A stretch of DNA of 5,486 nt, taken from Betaproteobacteria bacterium. Its GTDB lineage: Bacteria > Pseudomonadota > Gammaproteobacteria > Burkholderiales > SG8-39. A program made the position numbers and the translations under genes. Location: positions 1 to 5,486 of the forward strand of contig SHXL01000180.1 in NCBI GenBank assembly GCA_009693345.1. Direction: 5' to 3'. Below the pieces are notes generated by a model. It was not told the DNA's origin. It did not search any database and was given only the letters and a program-made list of their open reading frames with translations. Each line of letters starts with the position of its first letter. The stretch's first letter is position 1. Of this stretch, positions 1-5,486 are shown piece by piece.

Positions 1-255
1 CTGCGGCGGCTTACAGCCCTATCCCGCAACCCACGCCAAACCCGGATGAACCGGAAAATCTATCCGCCCTGGCCGCATTGCGCTGCACGAATCAGCCATT
101 CTCCCTCTCCCCGGCCCCGGCTTGACGGCGCACAATGGAGCTTATGTCGGGTCATGGGCCGCTATTGGTAAAATCCACATGGCAATCTATCGGCTTGGCG
201 CCGCCACGGCAATGGACACAGCGCGCAGGACGAACCCGCTCCTCGCCAATTAGAT
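1..255. other. Non-coding 3' flank of the transposase gene
   Basis: No credible gene was found here on either strand. The short open frames have no recognisable protein pattern and overlap the transposase end. The stretch follows the transposase stop codon (TGA on the minus strand at 256-258), so in an IS91 element it would be the oriIS side. A small possible hairpin is visible: CCGG at 42-45 and 51-54 around a 5-nt loop. No tRNA, terminator with a T-run, or strong promoter could be identified. Where the insertion sequence ends and host DNA begins cannot be decided from this window. Confidence 0.4.
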
Positions 256-1281
256 TCAGGCGATGTCGGGGACGGGGTGGTAGGTCAGGATCGGCGCTGA
301 CGCCTCGGGCGGATCCGGGGCCGGCGGCCCCGGTCCCTTTCCCGCCGCAGTTTGCAGCGCCCACAGGCCCAGGTGGGTGAGGATTTTGCGGATGACGGCC
401 TTGTCGTCGATGAGGGCGATGACGCGCATGGGGCCCTTGCACTTGGGGCATTCGAGCGGATCGACTTCGTAGACTTTGTGAATCAGACGCGCCCAGGTGG
501 AGCGCACGCGCAAGGCTTCGCGCTCATCCACTTCACCCAATGCGATCTCGGCTGGTTTCGCTCCGGCGTGCCGGCGCTTTCCCCGGCTGCGGTTCGAATA
601 CCAGCCGGCGTAGCGCACCAGCTGCTCGAAGCGATCCGGAATATGGGAGCAGAGCTGTACCAACCAGTCGGCGCCGGACATGATCTGGAAGTTACGCTTG
701 AGCGTCTTGTGCATGCGCGAGCGGTAGATGACGATGCCGGACACCGGCTTGTAGGACATTTTCTCCAGGGAGATGGGCGCGCGCAGCATGTACTGCACGA
801 GCCTGCGCCTGCCCGCCGCGTCGCGCGCGTGTACTCGAACGCTGTTGTGCACCGAGAACCCCGTGTGCCGCCAGGCGAGCATTCTTTCGGCGACGAGATC
901 CGAGACGAGGCCTTCACCGCGCAACAGATCAAGCACAGCCTTGCGGAACGAGGATTCGAGCAGCTTGCGCGGGATGGGCGACCGCAGCAGGCGCGGCACG
1001 GTGAACACGTACTGCCGGTGCGGCACCGGGGCGAGGACGTTGGCCTCCACCCATTCTCCGTACGCCAACACCCGCTTCTGGTGGCAACTCGGACAGAAGT
1101 AGCGCGCCTTGCACGAGAAGGCCAGGATGAAGCCATGCCGGCACTGGTCGCAGTAGATCCGGGCGAAACCGTACTGCGGATCACCACATTCGAGGAATCG
1201 CCCGACAACGTTCTCCTCGACGCGACGGCGGAAGCCGTCGCTTGCCCTCAACTCAGGCGCATGCCGAGCAGCGCCGGGAAG

Positions 1282-1297
1282 CACGGCAATTGCCGTG
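1282..1297. repeat. 16-bp perfect palindrome
   Basis: CACGGCAATTGCCGTG reads identically on both strands. It lies in the degenerate 5' part of the transposase gene, about 80 bp upstream of the vapBC promoter. It could be a protein-binding site, a remnant of the element's 5' end, or chance. It has no T-run, so it is not a typical intrinsic terminator. Confidence 0.5.
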
Positions 1298-1374
1298 AGA
1301 ATTTGTAAGCAGACGTAAACGCGCAAAACGCAACCTGTCGGCAATTTCCGCTGCGCGAGTCGAAGCGGCGCGGA

Positions 1375-1403
1375 TTGAATTTTTTCGAATGGATGTATAT
1401 ACT
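1375..1403 (+). promoter_or_regulatory. Sigma70-type promoter of vapBC (and probably ole)
   Basis: A -35 box TTGAAT (1375-1380, 4 of 6 consensus bases) and a -10 box TATACT (1398-1403, 5 of 6) are separated by exactly 17 bp. The stretch is clearly more AT-rich than everything around it. Transcription would start near 1410, giving a leader of about 20 nt before vapB. No comparable promoter was seen immediately upstream of oleA, oleB or oleC, so this may be the promoter for the whole string. Confidence 0.7.
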
Positions 1404-1418
1404 TCATGTATCTATTCG
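1386..1418. promoter_or_regulatory. Candidate VapBC operator (dyad over the -10 box)
   Basis: The arms CGAATGGAT (1386-1394) and ATCTATTCG (1410-1418) are inverted repeats matching at 8 of 9 positions and centred on 1402. An 8-bp palindrome GTATATAC (1395-1402) and a direct repeat ATGTAT (1393-1398 and 1406-1411) lie within or across it. The dyad covers the -10 box and the expected start point, where a repressor would block RNA polymerase. VapB antitoxins with AbrB-like folds are known to bind such palindromes in their own promoters, more tightly with VapC. Assignment to VapBC here is inference from position. Confidence 0.6.
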
Positions 1419-1431
1419 TCCGGAGCGGCCC

Positions 1432-1653
1432 ATGAAGACAGCCAAGATATTCAAGCACGGCAACAGCCAGGCAGTGCGGCTGCCGAAGGAGTTCCGCTTT
1501 GCCGACGACGAGGTTCTGATCCAGCGCTCGGGGGGCGGGGTGCTGCTGCTCCCGAGGGAAATTACCTATGAGCGCGTGATGGCGGCAGTCGGCCAGTTCA
1601 AGGGCAGGCTCGAGCGGCAGCAACCGAAAGACCAGAAGCGGAAGTGGCGATGA
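1432..1653 (+). CDS. vapB: VapB antitoxin, AbrB/SpoVT-like
   Basis: The product is a 73-residue antitoxin that neutralises VapC and normally represses the shared promoter. Residues 1-43 form the swapped-hairpin DNA-binding domain, with the family pattern MKTAKIFKHGNSQAVRLPKEFRF and the hydrophobic strand GGVLLLPRE. Residues 44-73 are the toxin-binding tail; it is strongly basic at the end (KDQKRKWR). In solved VapBC-type complexes an antitoxin arginine can enter the toxin active site, so this tail may do the same (inference). The ATG at 1432 is chosen over an upstream in-frame TTG at 1375 because it starts exactly at the domain, has a GGAG ribosome site at 1422-1425 with 6-nt spacing, and lies downstream of the promoter. 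The stop codon overlaps the vapC start in ATGA. Confidence 0.92.
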   Translation: MKTAKIFKHGNSQAVRLPKEFRFADDEVLIQRSGGGVLLLPREITYERVMAAVGQFKGRLERQQPKDQKRKWR

Positions 1654-2060
1654 TCTGGATGCTGGACACCAACATCCTGGTCTACCTGACGAACCGCAAG
1701 CCAGGCTTCAAAAAAATCGCGCGCCGGATGTCTGGCCGTTCGCCGGGCGAGGTGCGGCTGTCGGCCATCACGCTTGCCGAGCTCAGGTTCGGCATAGAGA
1801 AAGGCGAATTCCGGACGCAGAACAAGGCGGCGCTCGAAAGCCTGCTCGAACTTCTCCAGGTGGACGACTTTCCGGCCGCTGCGGCGCAGGATTTCGGCGA
1901 GATCAAGGCGCATTTGCTGTCGGCGGGCAAAGCGATCGGGCCGTACGATCTTCTGATCGCCGCGCACGCCCGGCAGATCGATGCGGTGCTGGTGACCAAC
2001 AACGAGCGTGAGTTCAGGCGTGTGCCGGGTCTTTCGCTGCAAAACTGGGTGAAGGCCTGA
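1650..2060 (+). CDS. vapC: VapC toxin, PIN-domain ribonuclease
   Basis: The product is a 136-residue metal-dependent endoribonuclease of the PIN family; known VapCs cut tRNA or rRNA and stop translation until VapB binds them. The acidic active-site residues are present: Asp6 in MLDTNILVYL, Glu44 in TLAELRFGIEKG and Asp100 in GPYDLLIAAHA. The C-terminal signature TNNEREFRRVPGL (about 117-128) matches the family, where Asn often stands at this position. Length is normal and the gene looks intact, so an active toxin is expected. The ATG at 1650 overlaps the vapB stop by 4 nt; a GTG at 1644 would add two residues. A run of seven A bases (1710-1716, codons for Lys21-Lys22) is unusual in this GC-rich gene. 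The RNA target cannot be inferred. Confidence 0.93.
   Translation: MIWMLDTNILVYLTNRKPGFKKIARRMSGRSPGEVRLSAITLAELRFGIEKGEFRTQNKAALESLLELLQVDDFPAAAAQDFGEIKAHLLSAGKAIGPYDLLIAAHARQIDAVLVTNNEREFRRVPGLSLQNWVKA
2051..2055 (+). promoter_or_regulatory. Ribosome binding site deciding the oleA TTG start
   Basis: GAAGG lies 8 nt before a TTG codon at 2064, inside the last codons of vapC. There is an in-frame stop (the vapC TGA) two codons before the TTG, so no longer start is possible, and the next in-frame ATG is far inside the protein. This supports the rare TTG start and makes coupling of oleA translation to vapC termination likely. Confidence 0.6.
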
Positions 2061-2063
2061 GCG

Positions 2064-3107
2064 TTGAAATATAGCCGTGTTTACCTGAGCGCCCTGGGCT
2101 ACGAACTGGGCCCGGAAGTTGTCACGTCCGCCGAGTTGGAGGAGCGGCTTGCGCCGGTATACCAGCGCTTGAGCATTCATCCCGGCCAGCTCGAAGCCTG
2201 GACCGGCATCGCCGAGCGCCGCTGGTGGCAGCCGGATGCGCGCCTGTCCACTGGCGCCACCGCGGCGGCGCGCAAGGCGCTGGCGAAAACCGCCGTGCAG
2301 CCCGCCGATCTCGGCGTGGTGATCTATGCGGGCGTGTGCCGCGAGAATTTCGAGCCGGCGACCGCCTGCGCGGTCGCCGACGCGCTCGGCGTAAAGGGCG
2401 GCGCCTCCGTCTATGATCTGAGCAATGCGTGCCTGGGGGTACTCAACGGCATGCTGGATATCGCCAACCGGATCGAGCTCGGACAGATCCGCGCGGGCCT
2501 GGTCGTGTCCTGCGAGACGGCTCGCGAAATCAATGAAATCGTGATTGCCCGGCTGCTGCAGGGCGTGGCAATGGACCAGTTCGCCGAAGCACTGGCGACG
2601 TTCACCGGCGGTTCGGGAGCGGTGGCGATGCTGCTGACGGACGGAAGTTTCGGCGAAGCCAGAGGCCATCGGCTGCTGGGAGCGGTTTCGCAGGTCGCGC
2701 CGGAGCATCATGAACTATGCCGCTGGGGGCTGATACCCTCCCATGGCGCGCAGCAGGCGCAATACATGGTGACCGATTCGGTTTCCGTCCTGAAGTACGG
2801 CGTACAGCTGGGCCGGCAGACGTGGCAGGTGTTCCTCGGGGAAATGGGCTGGAGCCCGGCGCAGGTTGATCGCGTTATCTGTCACCAGGTAGGCAGCGGG
2901 CACCAGGATGCGATCCTGAATTCGCTGCAGATACCGAAGGAAAAGGACTTCACGACCTATCGCTTCCTTGGCAACATGGGCACCGCCGCGCTGCCGGTGA
3001 CGGCGGCGATCGCCGACGAGCGCGGCCTGCTCAAGGCTGGCCAGCGGGTGGCGTTCCTCGGCATCGGCAGCGGCCTGACCTGCCTGATGATGGGGCTGGA
3101 GTGGTGA
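2064..3107 (+). CDS. oleA: OleA, head-to-head acyl condensing thiolase
   Basis: OleA catalyses the non-decarboxylative Claisen condensation of two fatty acyl-CoAs to a 2-alkyl-3-ketoacid, the first step of long-chain olefin synthesis. It has the thiolase/KAS III fold in 347 residues. Visible active-site residues are Glu97 (CRENFEPAT), the acyl-carrying Cys123 (DLSNACLGVLNGM), His274 (VICHQVG) and Asn304 (FLGNMG). The Glu-Cys spacing (26) and His-Asn spacing (30) equal those of the characterised Xanthomonas campestris enzyme (Glu117/Cys143, His285/Asn315). The glutamate before the cysteine separates OleA from FabH. The N-terminus (YELGPEVVTSAELEERLAP) and the end (GIGSGLTCLMMGLEW) are typical. 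It starts with TTG, 3 nt after vapC and in the same frame, and ends 1 nt before oleB. Chain-length preference cannot be read from sequence. Confidence 0.94.
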   Translation: MKYSRVYLSALGYELGPEVVTSAELEERLAPVYQRLSIHPGQLEAWTGIAERRWWQPDARLSTGATAAARKALAKTAVQPADLGVVIYAGVCRENFEPATACAVADALGVKGGASVYDLSNACLGVLNGMLDIANRIELGQIRAGLVVSCETAREINEIVIARLLQGVAMDQFAEALATFTGGSGAVAMLLTDGSFGEARGHRLLGAVSQVAPEHHELCRWGLIPSHGAQQAQYMVTDSVSVLKYGVQLGRQTWQVFLGEMGWSPAQVDRVICHQVGSGHQDAILNSLQIPKEKDFTTYRFLGNMGTAALPVTAAIADERGLLKAGQRVAFLGIGSGLTCLMMGLEW

Positions 3108-3108
3108 C

Positions 3109-4038
3109 ATGAACCACGTGAGCCGTATGAGCCGCCCGCCCGCGTTCCAGCACCCGCTCTATCCGTTCACCGGCACCTACCGGAACGTGAACGGCCACCA
3201 GATGCACGCGCTGGACGAAGGCCGGGGCGACACGGTGATCATGTTGCACGGCAATCCCACCTGGTCGTTCTTCTTCCGCGACCTGGTGCTCGGCCTGCGC
3301 AACACGCACCGCGTGCTTGCGCCCGACCACATCGGCTGCGGGTTGTCGGACAAGCCCGATGAGAAAGACTACGAGTACTCGCTGCGCCGCCGCGTGGACG
3401 ACCTCGCCGCGTTCATCGAGCAGTCCGACATCAAGGGACGCATCACCCTACTGATGCACGACTGGGGCGGCATGATCGGCATGTCCTATGCCGCGCGCTT
3501 TCCGCAGAGGATCGGGCGGCTGGTGCTGCTGAATACGGCGGCGTTCCATCTCCCCAAGACGAAGAAGCTGCCCAGAACGCTGTGGCTGTGCCGCAAGACG
3601 CCGCTGGGCGATTTCTTCATCCGCGACACGGGCCTCTTTACCAGCGTTCTGGCGCGCTGGGCGGTGTGCCGGCCGATGGCGCAGAGCGTGCGCGAGGGCT
3701 ACCTGCTGCCCTACCGGGCGCCGCAGGACCGGACGGCCCTGCTGCATTTCGTGCAGGACATCCCGCTCGAGCCGGGCGACCCGGGCTACGACCTGGTGAG
3801 CGAAGTGCAGGCGCAACTCGCCGCGTTCACGCAAACCCCGACGCTGATCCTCTGGGGCGACCGGGACTTCGTCTTCGACCACCACTTCCTCGCCGAGTGG
3901 CGGAAGTTTCTTCCCTCGGCAGAAGTGCACCAGTTCCCGAACGCGGGCCATTACCTGCTCGAAGATGCGGGCGCGGAAATCCTGCCGCTGATCCTCGATT
4001 TCTTGCGGCGCCACCCCCTTCTTCCCTCACGTGCCTAA
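3109..4038 (+). CDS. oleB: OleB, beta-lactone decarboxylase
   Basis: The product is a 309-residue alpha/beta-hydrolase of the haloalkane-dehalogenase-like group. In the ole pathway OleB decarboxylates the cis-beta-lactone made by OleC to a cis-olefin plus CO2. Visible features are the oxyanion loop HGNPTWSFFFRD (from residue 47), the nucleophile Asp118 in HDWGG, acidic residues in LWGDRDFVF (Asp251, Asp253) and the base His281 in NAGHYLLED. These residues alone would also fit a haloalkane dehalogenase; the position between oleA and oleC decides for OleB. There is no signal peptide. The ATG at 3109 has GGAG at 3098-3101 with 7-nt spacing. The 3' end overlaps oleC by 8 nt. Many family members work in a large OleB-OleC-OleD assembly in the cytosol; whether this one does is inference. 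Confidence 0.93.
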   Translation: MNHVSRMSRPPAFQHPLYPFTGTYRNVNGHQMHALDEGRGDTVIMLHGNPTWSFFFRDLVLGLRNTHRVLAPDHIGCGLSDKPDEKDYEYSLRRRVDDLAAFIEQSDIKGRITLLMHDWGGMIGMSYAARFPQRIGRLVLLNTAAFHLPKTKKLPRTLWLCRKTPLGDFFIRDTGLFTSVLARWAVCRPMAQSVREGYLLPYRAPQDRTALLHFVQDIPLEPGDPGYDLVSEVQAQLAAFTQTPTLILWGDRDFVFDHHFLAEWRKFLPSAEVHQFPNAGHYLLEDAGAEILPLILDFLRRHPLLPSRA

Positions 4039-5486
4039 TATCGCAGCGCACCTCGCGGACATGGCGAGGCTGCAACCGTCGCGCCCGGCCGTCATCTGCG
4101 CGAACGGCCGGGACGCGCAGGGTGCGGTGGCCTACGCGCAGTTGAGCTTCGCCGAACTGGAAGAGGCGAGCAACCGGCTCGCGCTCGCGCTGGCGGGCGC
4201 CGGCATCCGGCGCGGCACGCGAACCGCGCTGATGGTTCCGCCAAGCCTGGATTTCTTCACGCTTACCTTCGCGCTGTTCAAGGCCAGCGCGGTGCCGGTG
4301 CTGATCGATCCCGGCATCGGCGTGCGCAGCCTCGGCGCCTGCCTGGCGCACGCACAACCCGAAGCCTTCATCAGCATACCCAAGGCCCAGGCGGCGCGCA
4401 CGCTGCTCGGCTGGGCGCGCGGCAGCGTGCGGACCAGCGTTACCGTGGGGTCCAAGTGGTTCTGGGGTGGCCATACCCTGGACGGACTTCGCGCGCAGGC
4501 GGGAGGCAGCTTCGCCGCGATCGAACCGGTGCCGCACGAGACCGCCGCGATCCTCTTCACCAGCGGCAGCACCGGCACGCCGAAGGGCGCCGTTTACACG
4601 CACGAAATCTTCGGCGCGCAGGTAGCGCACATCCGGAAGCTCTACGGCATCGAACCGGGCGAGATGGATCTGGCGACTTTTCCGCTGTTCGCGCTTTTCG
4701 GGCCCGCGCTCGGCATGACCGCGGTGGTTCCCGAAATGGACGCCACGCGCCCCGCGAGCGCGGATCCGGCCACCATCGTCGAGGCGATCCACAAGTTCGG
4801 CATCACCAACATGTTCGGCTCGCCCGCCCTGATCGACCGCGTCGGGCGCCATGGCGAGTCCAACGGCATCAAGCTGCCCACGTTGCGCCGCGCGATATCG
4901 GCGGGCGCGCCCGTGGCGCCCAGGGTGCTGGAACGTTTCGCCGCGATGCTGCCGCCCGGCGCCCAGGTGTTCACGCCCTACGGCGCCACCGAGTGCCTGC
5001 CGGTGGCTTCCATCGGCAGCGACGAGATTCTCGGCGAAACCCGGCACCGCACCGTCGAGGGCGCGGGCGTCTGCGTCGGCCGCCCGGTGAACGGCGTCGA
5101 GGCGCGGATCATCCGCATCACGGACGAGGCGATCGCGAACTGGGACGACAGCCTCGAGCTTGCCGCGGGGGAGGTCGGCGAGATCGTGGTGAAGGCGGCG
5201 CACGCGTCGCGCGCTTATTTCAACCTTCCCGGCGCAACGGCATTGGCCAAGATCCCCGACGCGGGAGGAGGATCGGGTTTCTACCATCGCATGGGCGACG
5301 TGGGCTATTTCGACGCCATGGGCCGGCTGTGGTTCTGCGGACGCAAGGCGCATCGCGTCGTCACGCCGCGCGGCACGCGCTTCACGATCCCCTGCGAGGG
5401 AATATTCAACGCGAGCCCCCGCGTCTCGCGCACCGCGCTGGTCGGGGTGCCGCGCGACGGCGCCACCGAGACGGCGATGTGCGTGG
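4031..5486 (+). CDS. oleC: OleC, beta-lactone synthetase (3' end outside window)
   Basis: OleC is an ANL-superfamily (acyl-CoA ligase/luciferase-like) enzyme that uses ATP to turn a 2-alkyl-3-hydroxyacid into a beta-lactone. The open frame gives 485 residues before the window ends; relatives are about 550, so part of the small C-terminal domain is missing from view. Visible motifs are the ATP loop FTSGSTGTPKGAVYTH (from residue 176), YGATE (317-321), and HRMGDVGYFDAMGRLWFCGRK (from residue 419) with the ribose-binding Asp423 and the hinge region near Arg438. The start is a GTG that overlaps the end of oleB by 8 nt. It is preferred over ATG at 4061 because the first residues (PNIAAHLADMARLQPSRPAVI) match the usual OleC N-terminus. 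No purine-rich ribosome site precedes it, so translation probably depends on ribosomes finishing oleB. oleD would be expected next. Confidence 0.93.
   Translation, partial: MPNIAAHLADMARLQPSRPAVICANGRDAQGAVAYAQLSFAELEEASNRLALALAGAGIRRGTRTALMVPPSLDFFTLTFALFKASAVPVLIDPGIGVRSLGACLAHAQPEAFISIPKAQAARTLLGWARGSVRTSVTVGSKWFWGGHTLDGLRAQAGGSFAAIEPVPHETAAILFTSGSTGTPKGAVYTHEIFGAQVAHIRKLYGIEPGEMDLATFPLFALFGPALGMTAVVPEMDATRPASADPATIVEAIHKFGITNMFGSPALIDRVGRHGESNGIKLPTLRRAISAGAPVAPRVLERFAAMLPPGAQVFTPYGATECLPVASIGSDEILGETRHRTVEGAGVCVGRPVNGVEARIIRITDEAIANWDDSLELAAGEVGEIVVKAAHASRAYFNLPGATALAKIPDAGGGSGFYHRMGDVGYFDAMGRLWFCGRKAHRVVTPRGTRFTIPCEGIFNASPRVSRTALVGVPRDGATETAMCV

Larger units (their letters stand above)
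1..1375 (-). mobile_element. Decayed IS91-family insertion sequence (remnant)
   Basis: The region is assigned to an IS91-type rolling-circle element because it carries a recognisable minus-strand IS91-family transposase gene. IS91 elements lack terminal inverted repeats and target duplications, so the ends cannot be read from sequence alone and the limits given are approximate. The left end may lie outside the window. The right limit is set where the vapBC promoter begins. The transposase reading frame nearly abuts that promoter, which leaves no room for the usual non-coding 5' (terIS) end and suggests that side is truncated or eroded. With the internal transposase deletion, the copy is probably immobile by itself. 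Confidence 0.6.
256..1407 (-). pseudogene. IS91-family transposase, internally deleted
   Basis: This is the remnant of an HUH/tyrosine rolling-circle transposase. Residues are numbered from the ATG at 1407. Seen in the sequence: an N-terminal zinc-binding region with CDQC and CPSCHQKR clusters (Cys 86, 89, 99, 105, 108); a PHRQYVFTVPRLLR block; a GFSVHNSVRV block; the tyrosine motif QYMLRAPISLEK (Tyr 206); YAGWYSNRSRGKRR; a second zinc motif CPKCKGPMRVIALIDD (Cys 320, 323); and a C-terminus ending TYHPVPDIA, which I recall from full-length relatives. In those relatives roughly 70-90 residues containing the HUH motif (HPH or NPHVH type) lie between the VPRLLR and GFSVHN blocks. Here the two are joined after about 25 residues, near 960-980, so the metal-binding site is missing. 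Residues 1 to about 35 do not resemble the family. The frame stays open upstream to 1623, but that part is antisense to vapB and was not used. A working enzyme is unlikely. Confidence 0.82.
1375..5486 (+). other. Putative vapBC-oleABC transcription unit (open at right edge)
   Basis: Five same-strand genes are joined by a 4-nt overlap, a 3-nt gap, a 1-nt gap and an 8-nt overlap. No terminator-like hairpin with a T-run and no convincing second promoter was seen between them. A single polycistronic message from the promoter at 1375-1403 is the simplest reading. It would place the olefin pathway under a toxin-antitoxin promoter that is normally repressed by VapB and VapBC. This is inference from spacing; an internal promoter inside vapC cannot be excluded by eye. 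Confidence 0.6.

Noticed and set aside
122..147. TTGACG at 122-127 as a -35 box
   Set aside because: No acceptable -10 box occurs 16-18 bp downstream and no gene follows on that strand.
317..331. GGGGCC-GGC-GGCCCC hairpin as a terminator
   Set aside because: It lies within the transposase reading frame, in a Pro/Gly-rich stretch, and is not followed by a T-run on either strand.
352..1308. 318-codon plus-strand open frame
   Set aside because: It is antisense in the same phase to the transposase gene, whose zinc and tyrosine motifs identify the real coding strand.
1375..1431. Longer vapB start at TTG 1375
   Set aside because: The TTG is part of the -35 box, the extra 19 residues do not resemble VapB, and the ATG at 1432 has a good ribosome site.
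1408..1623. N-terminal extension of the transposase to an ATG at 1623
   Set aside because: This part is antisense to vapB, crosses the vapBC promoter, and adds 72 residues with no resemblance to IS91 transposases.
1566..2711. 381-codon minus-strand open frame over vapC and oleA
   Set aside because: It is antisense to two clearly recognised genes, with low-complexity Arg/His/Gln/Ala composition and no family pattern.
3827..5353. 508-codon open frame on the minus strand across oleB and oleC
   Set aside because: It is antisense to oleC in the same codon phase. It stays open because oleC avoids TTA, CTA and TCA codons, as GC-rich genes do. Its translation is rich in Arg, Ala and Gly and has no recognisable domain.

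Overview
The window is GC-rich bacterial DNA, most likely from a proteobacterium. The gene families point that way: an IS91-type transposase, a VapBC toxin-antitoxin pair, and an oleABC cluster with separate (unfused) oleB and oleC genes, as in Xanthomonas-like bacteria rather than the oleBC-fusion arrangement of actinobacteria. No rRNA, tRNA or CRISPR array was seen, so the species cannot be named.

Layout. Positions 1 to about 1375 are a decayed IS91-family (rolling-circle, HUH-type) insertion sequence. Its transposase gene lies on the minus strand (256-1407). Both zinc-finger regions and the tyrosine motif are readable, but an in-frame internal deletion appears to have removed the block that carries the HUH metal-binding motif, and the N-terminus is unrecognisable. 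Positions 1-255 are the non-coding 3' side of that element.

A sharp transition follows. At 1375-1418 there is an AT-rich promoter with an overlapping imperfect palindrome. It leads into a tight plus-strand gene string that runs off the right edge: vapB (1432-1653), vapC (1650-2060), oleA (2064-3107), oleB (3109-4038) and oleC (4031-5486, cut by the window end). Gene junctions are a 4-nt overlap, a 3-nt gap, a 1-nt gap and an 8-nt overlap, so the five genes look like one transcription unit.

Function. OleA joins two fatty acyl-CoAs head to head to give a 2-alkyl-3-ketoacid. OleD (not in view, expected downstream) reduces it to the hydroxyacid. OleC closes the hydroxyacid to a beta-lactone using ATP, and OleB decarboxylates the lactone to a long-chain olefin. 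All active-site residues that can be located in OleA, OleB and the visible part of OleC are intact. VapC is a PIN-domain RNase and VapB its AbrB-fold antitoxin and repressor.

The most unusual point is the junction. A complete VapBC module sits directly in front of oleA with no visible separate ole promoter, so hydrocarbon synthesis may be read from an autoregulated toxin-antitoxin promoter. The IS91 remnant is oriented so that one-ended rolling-circle transposition past its 5' end would run into vapBC-ole, which gives a possible transfer route.
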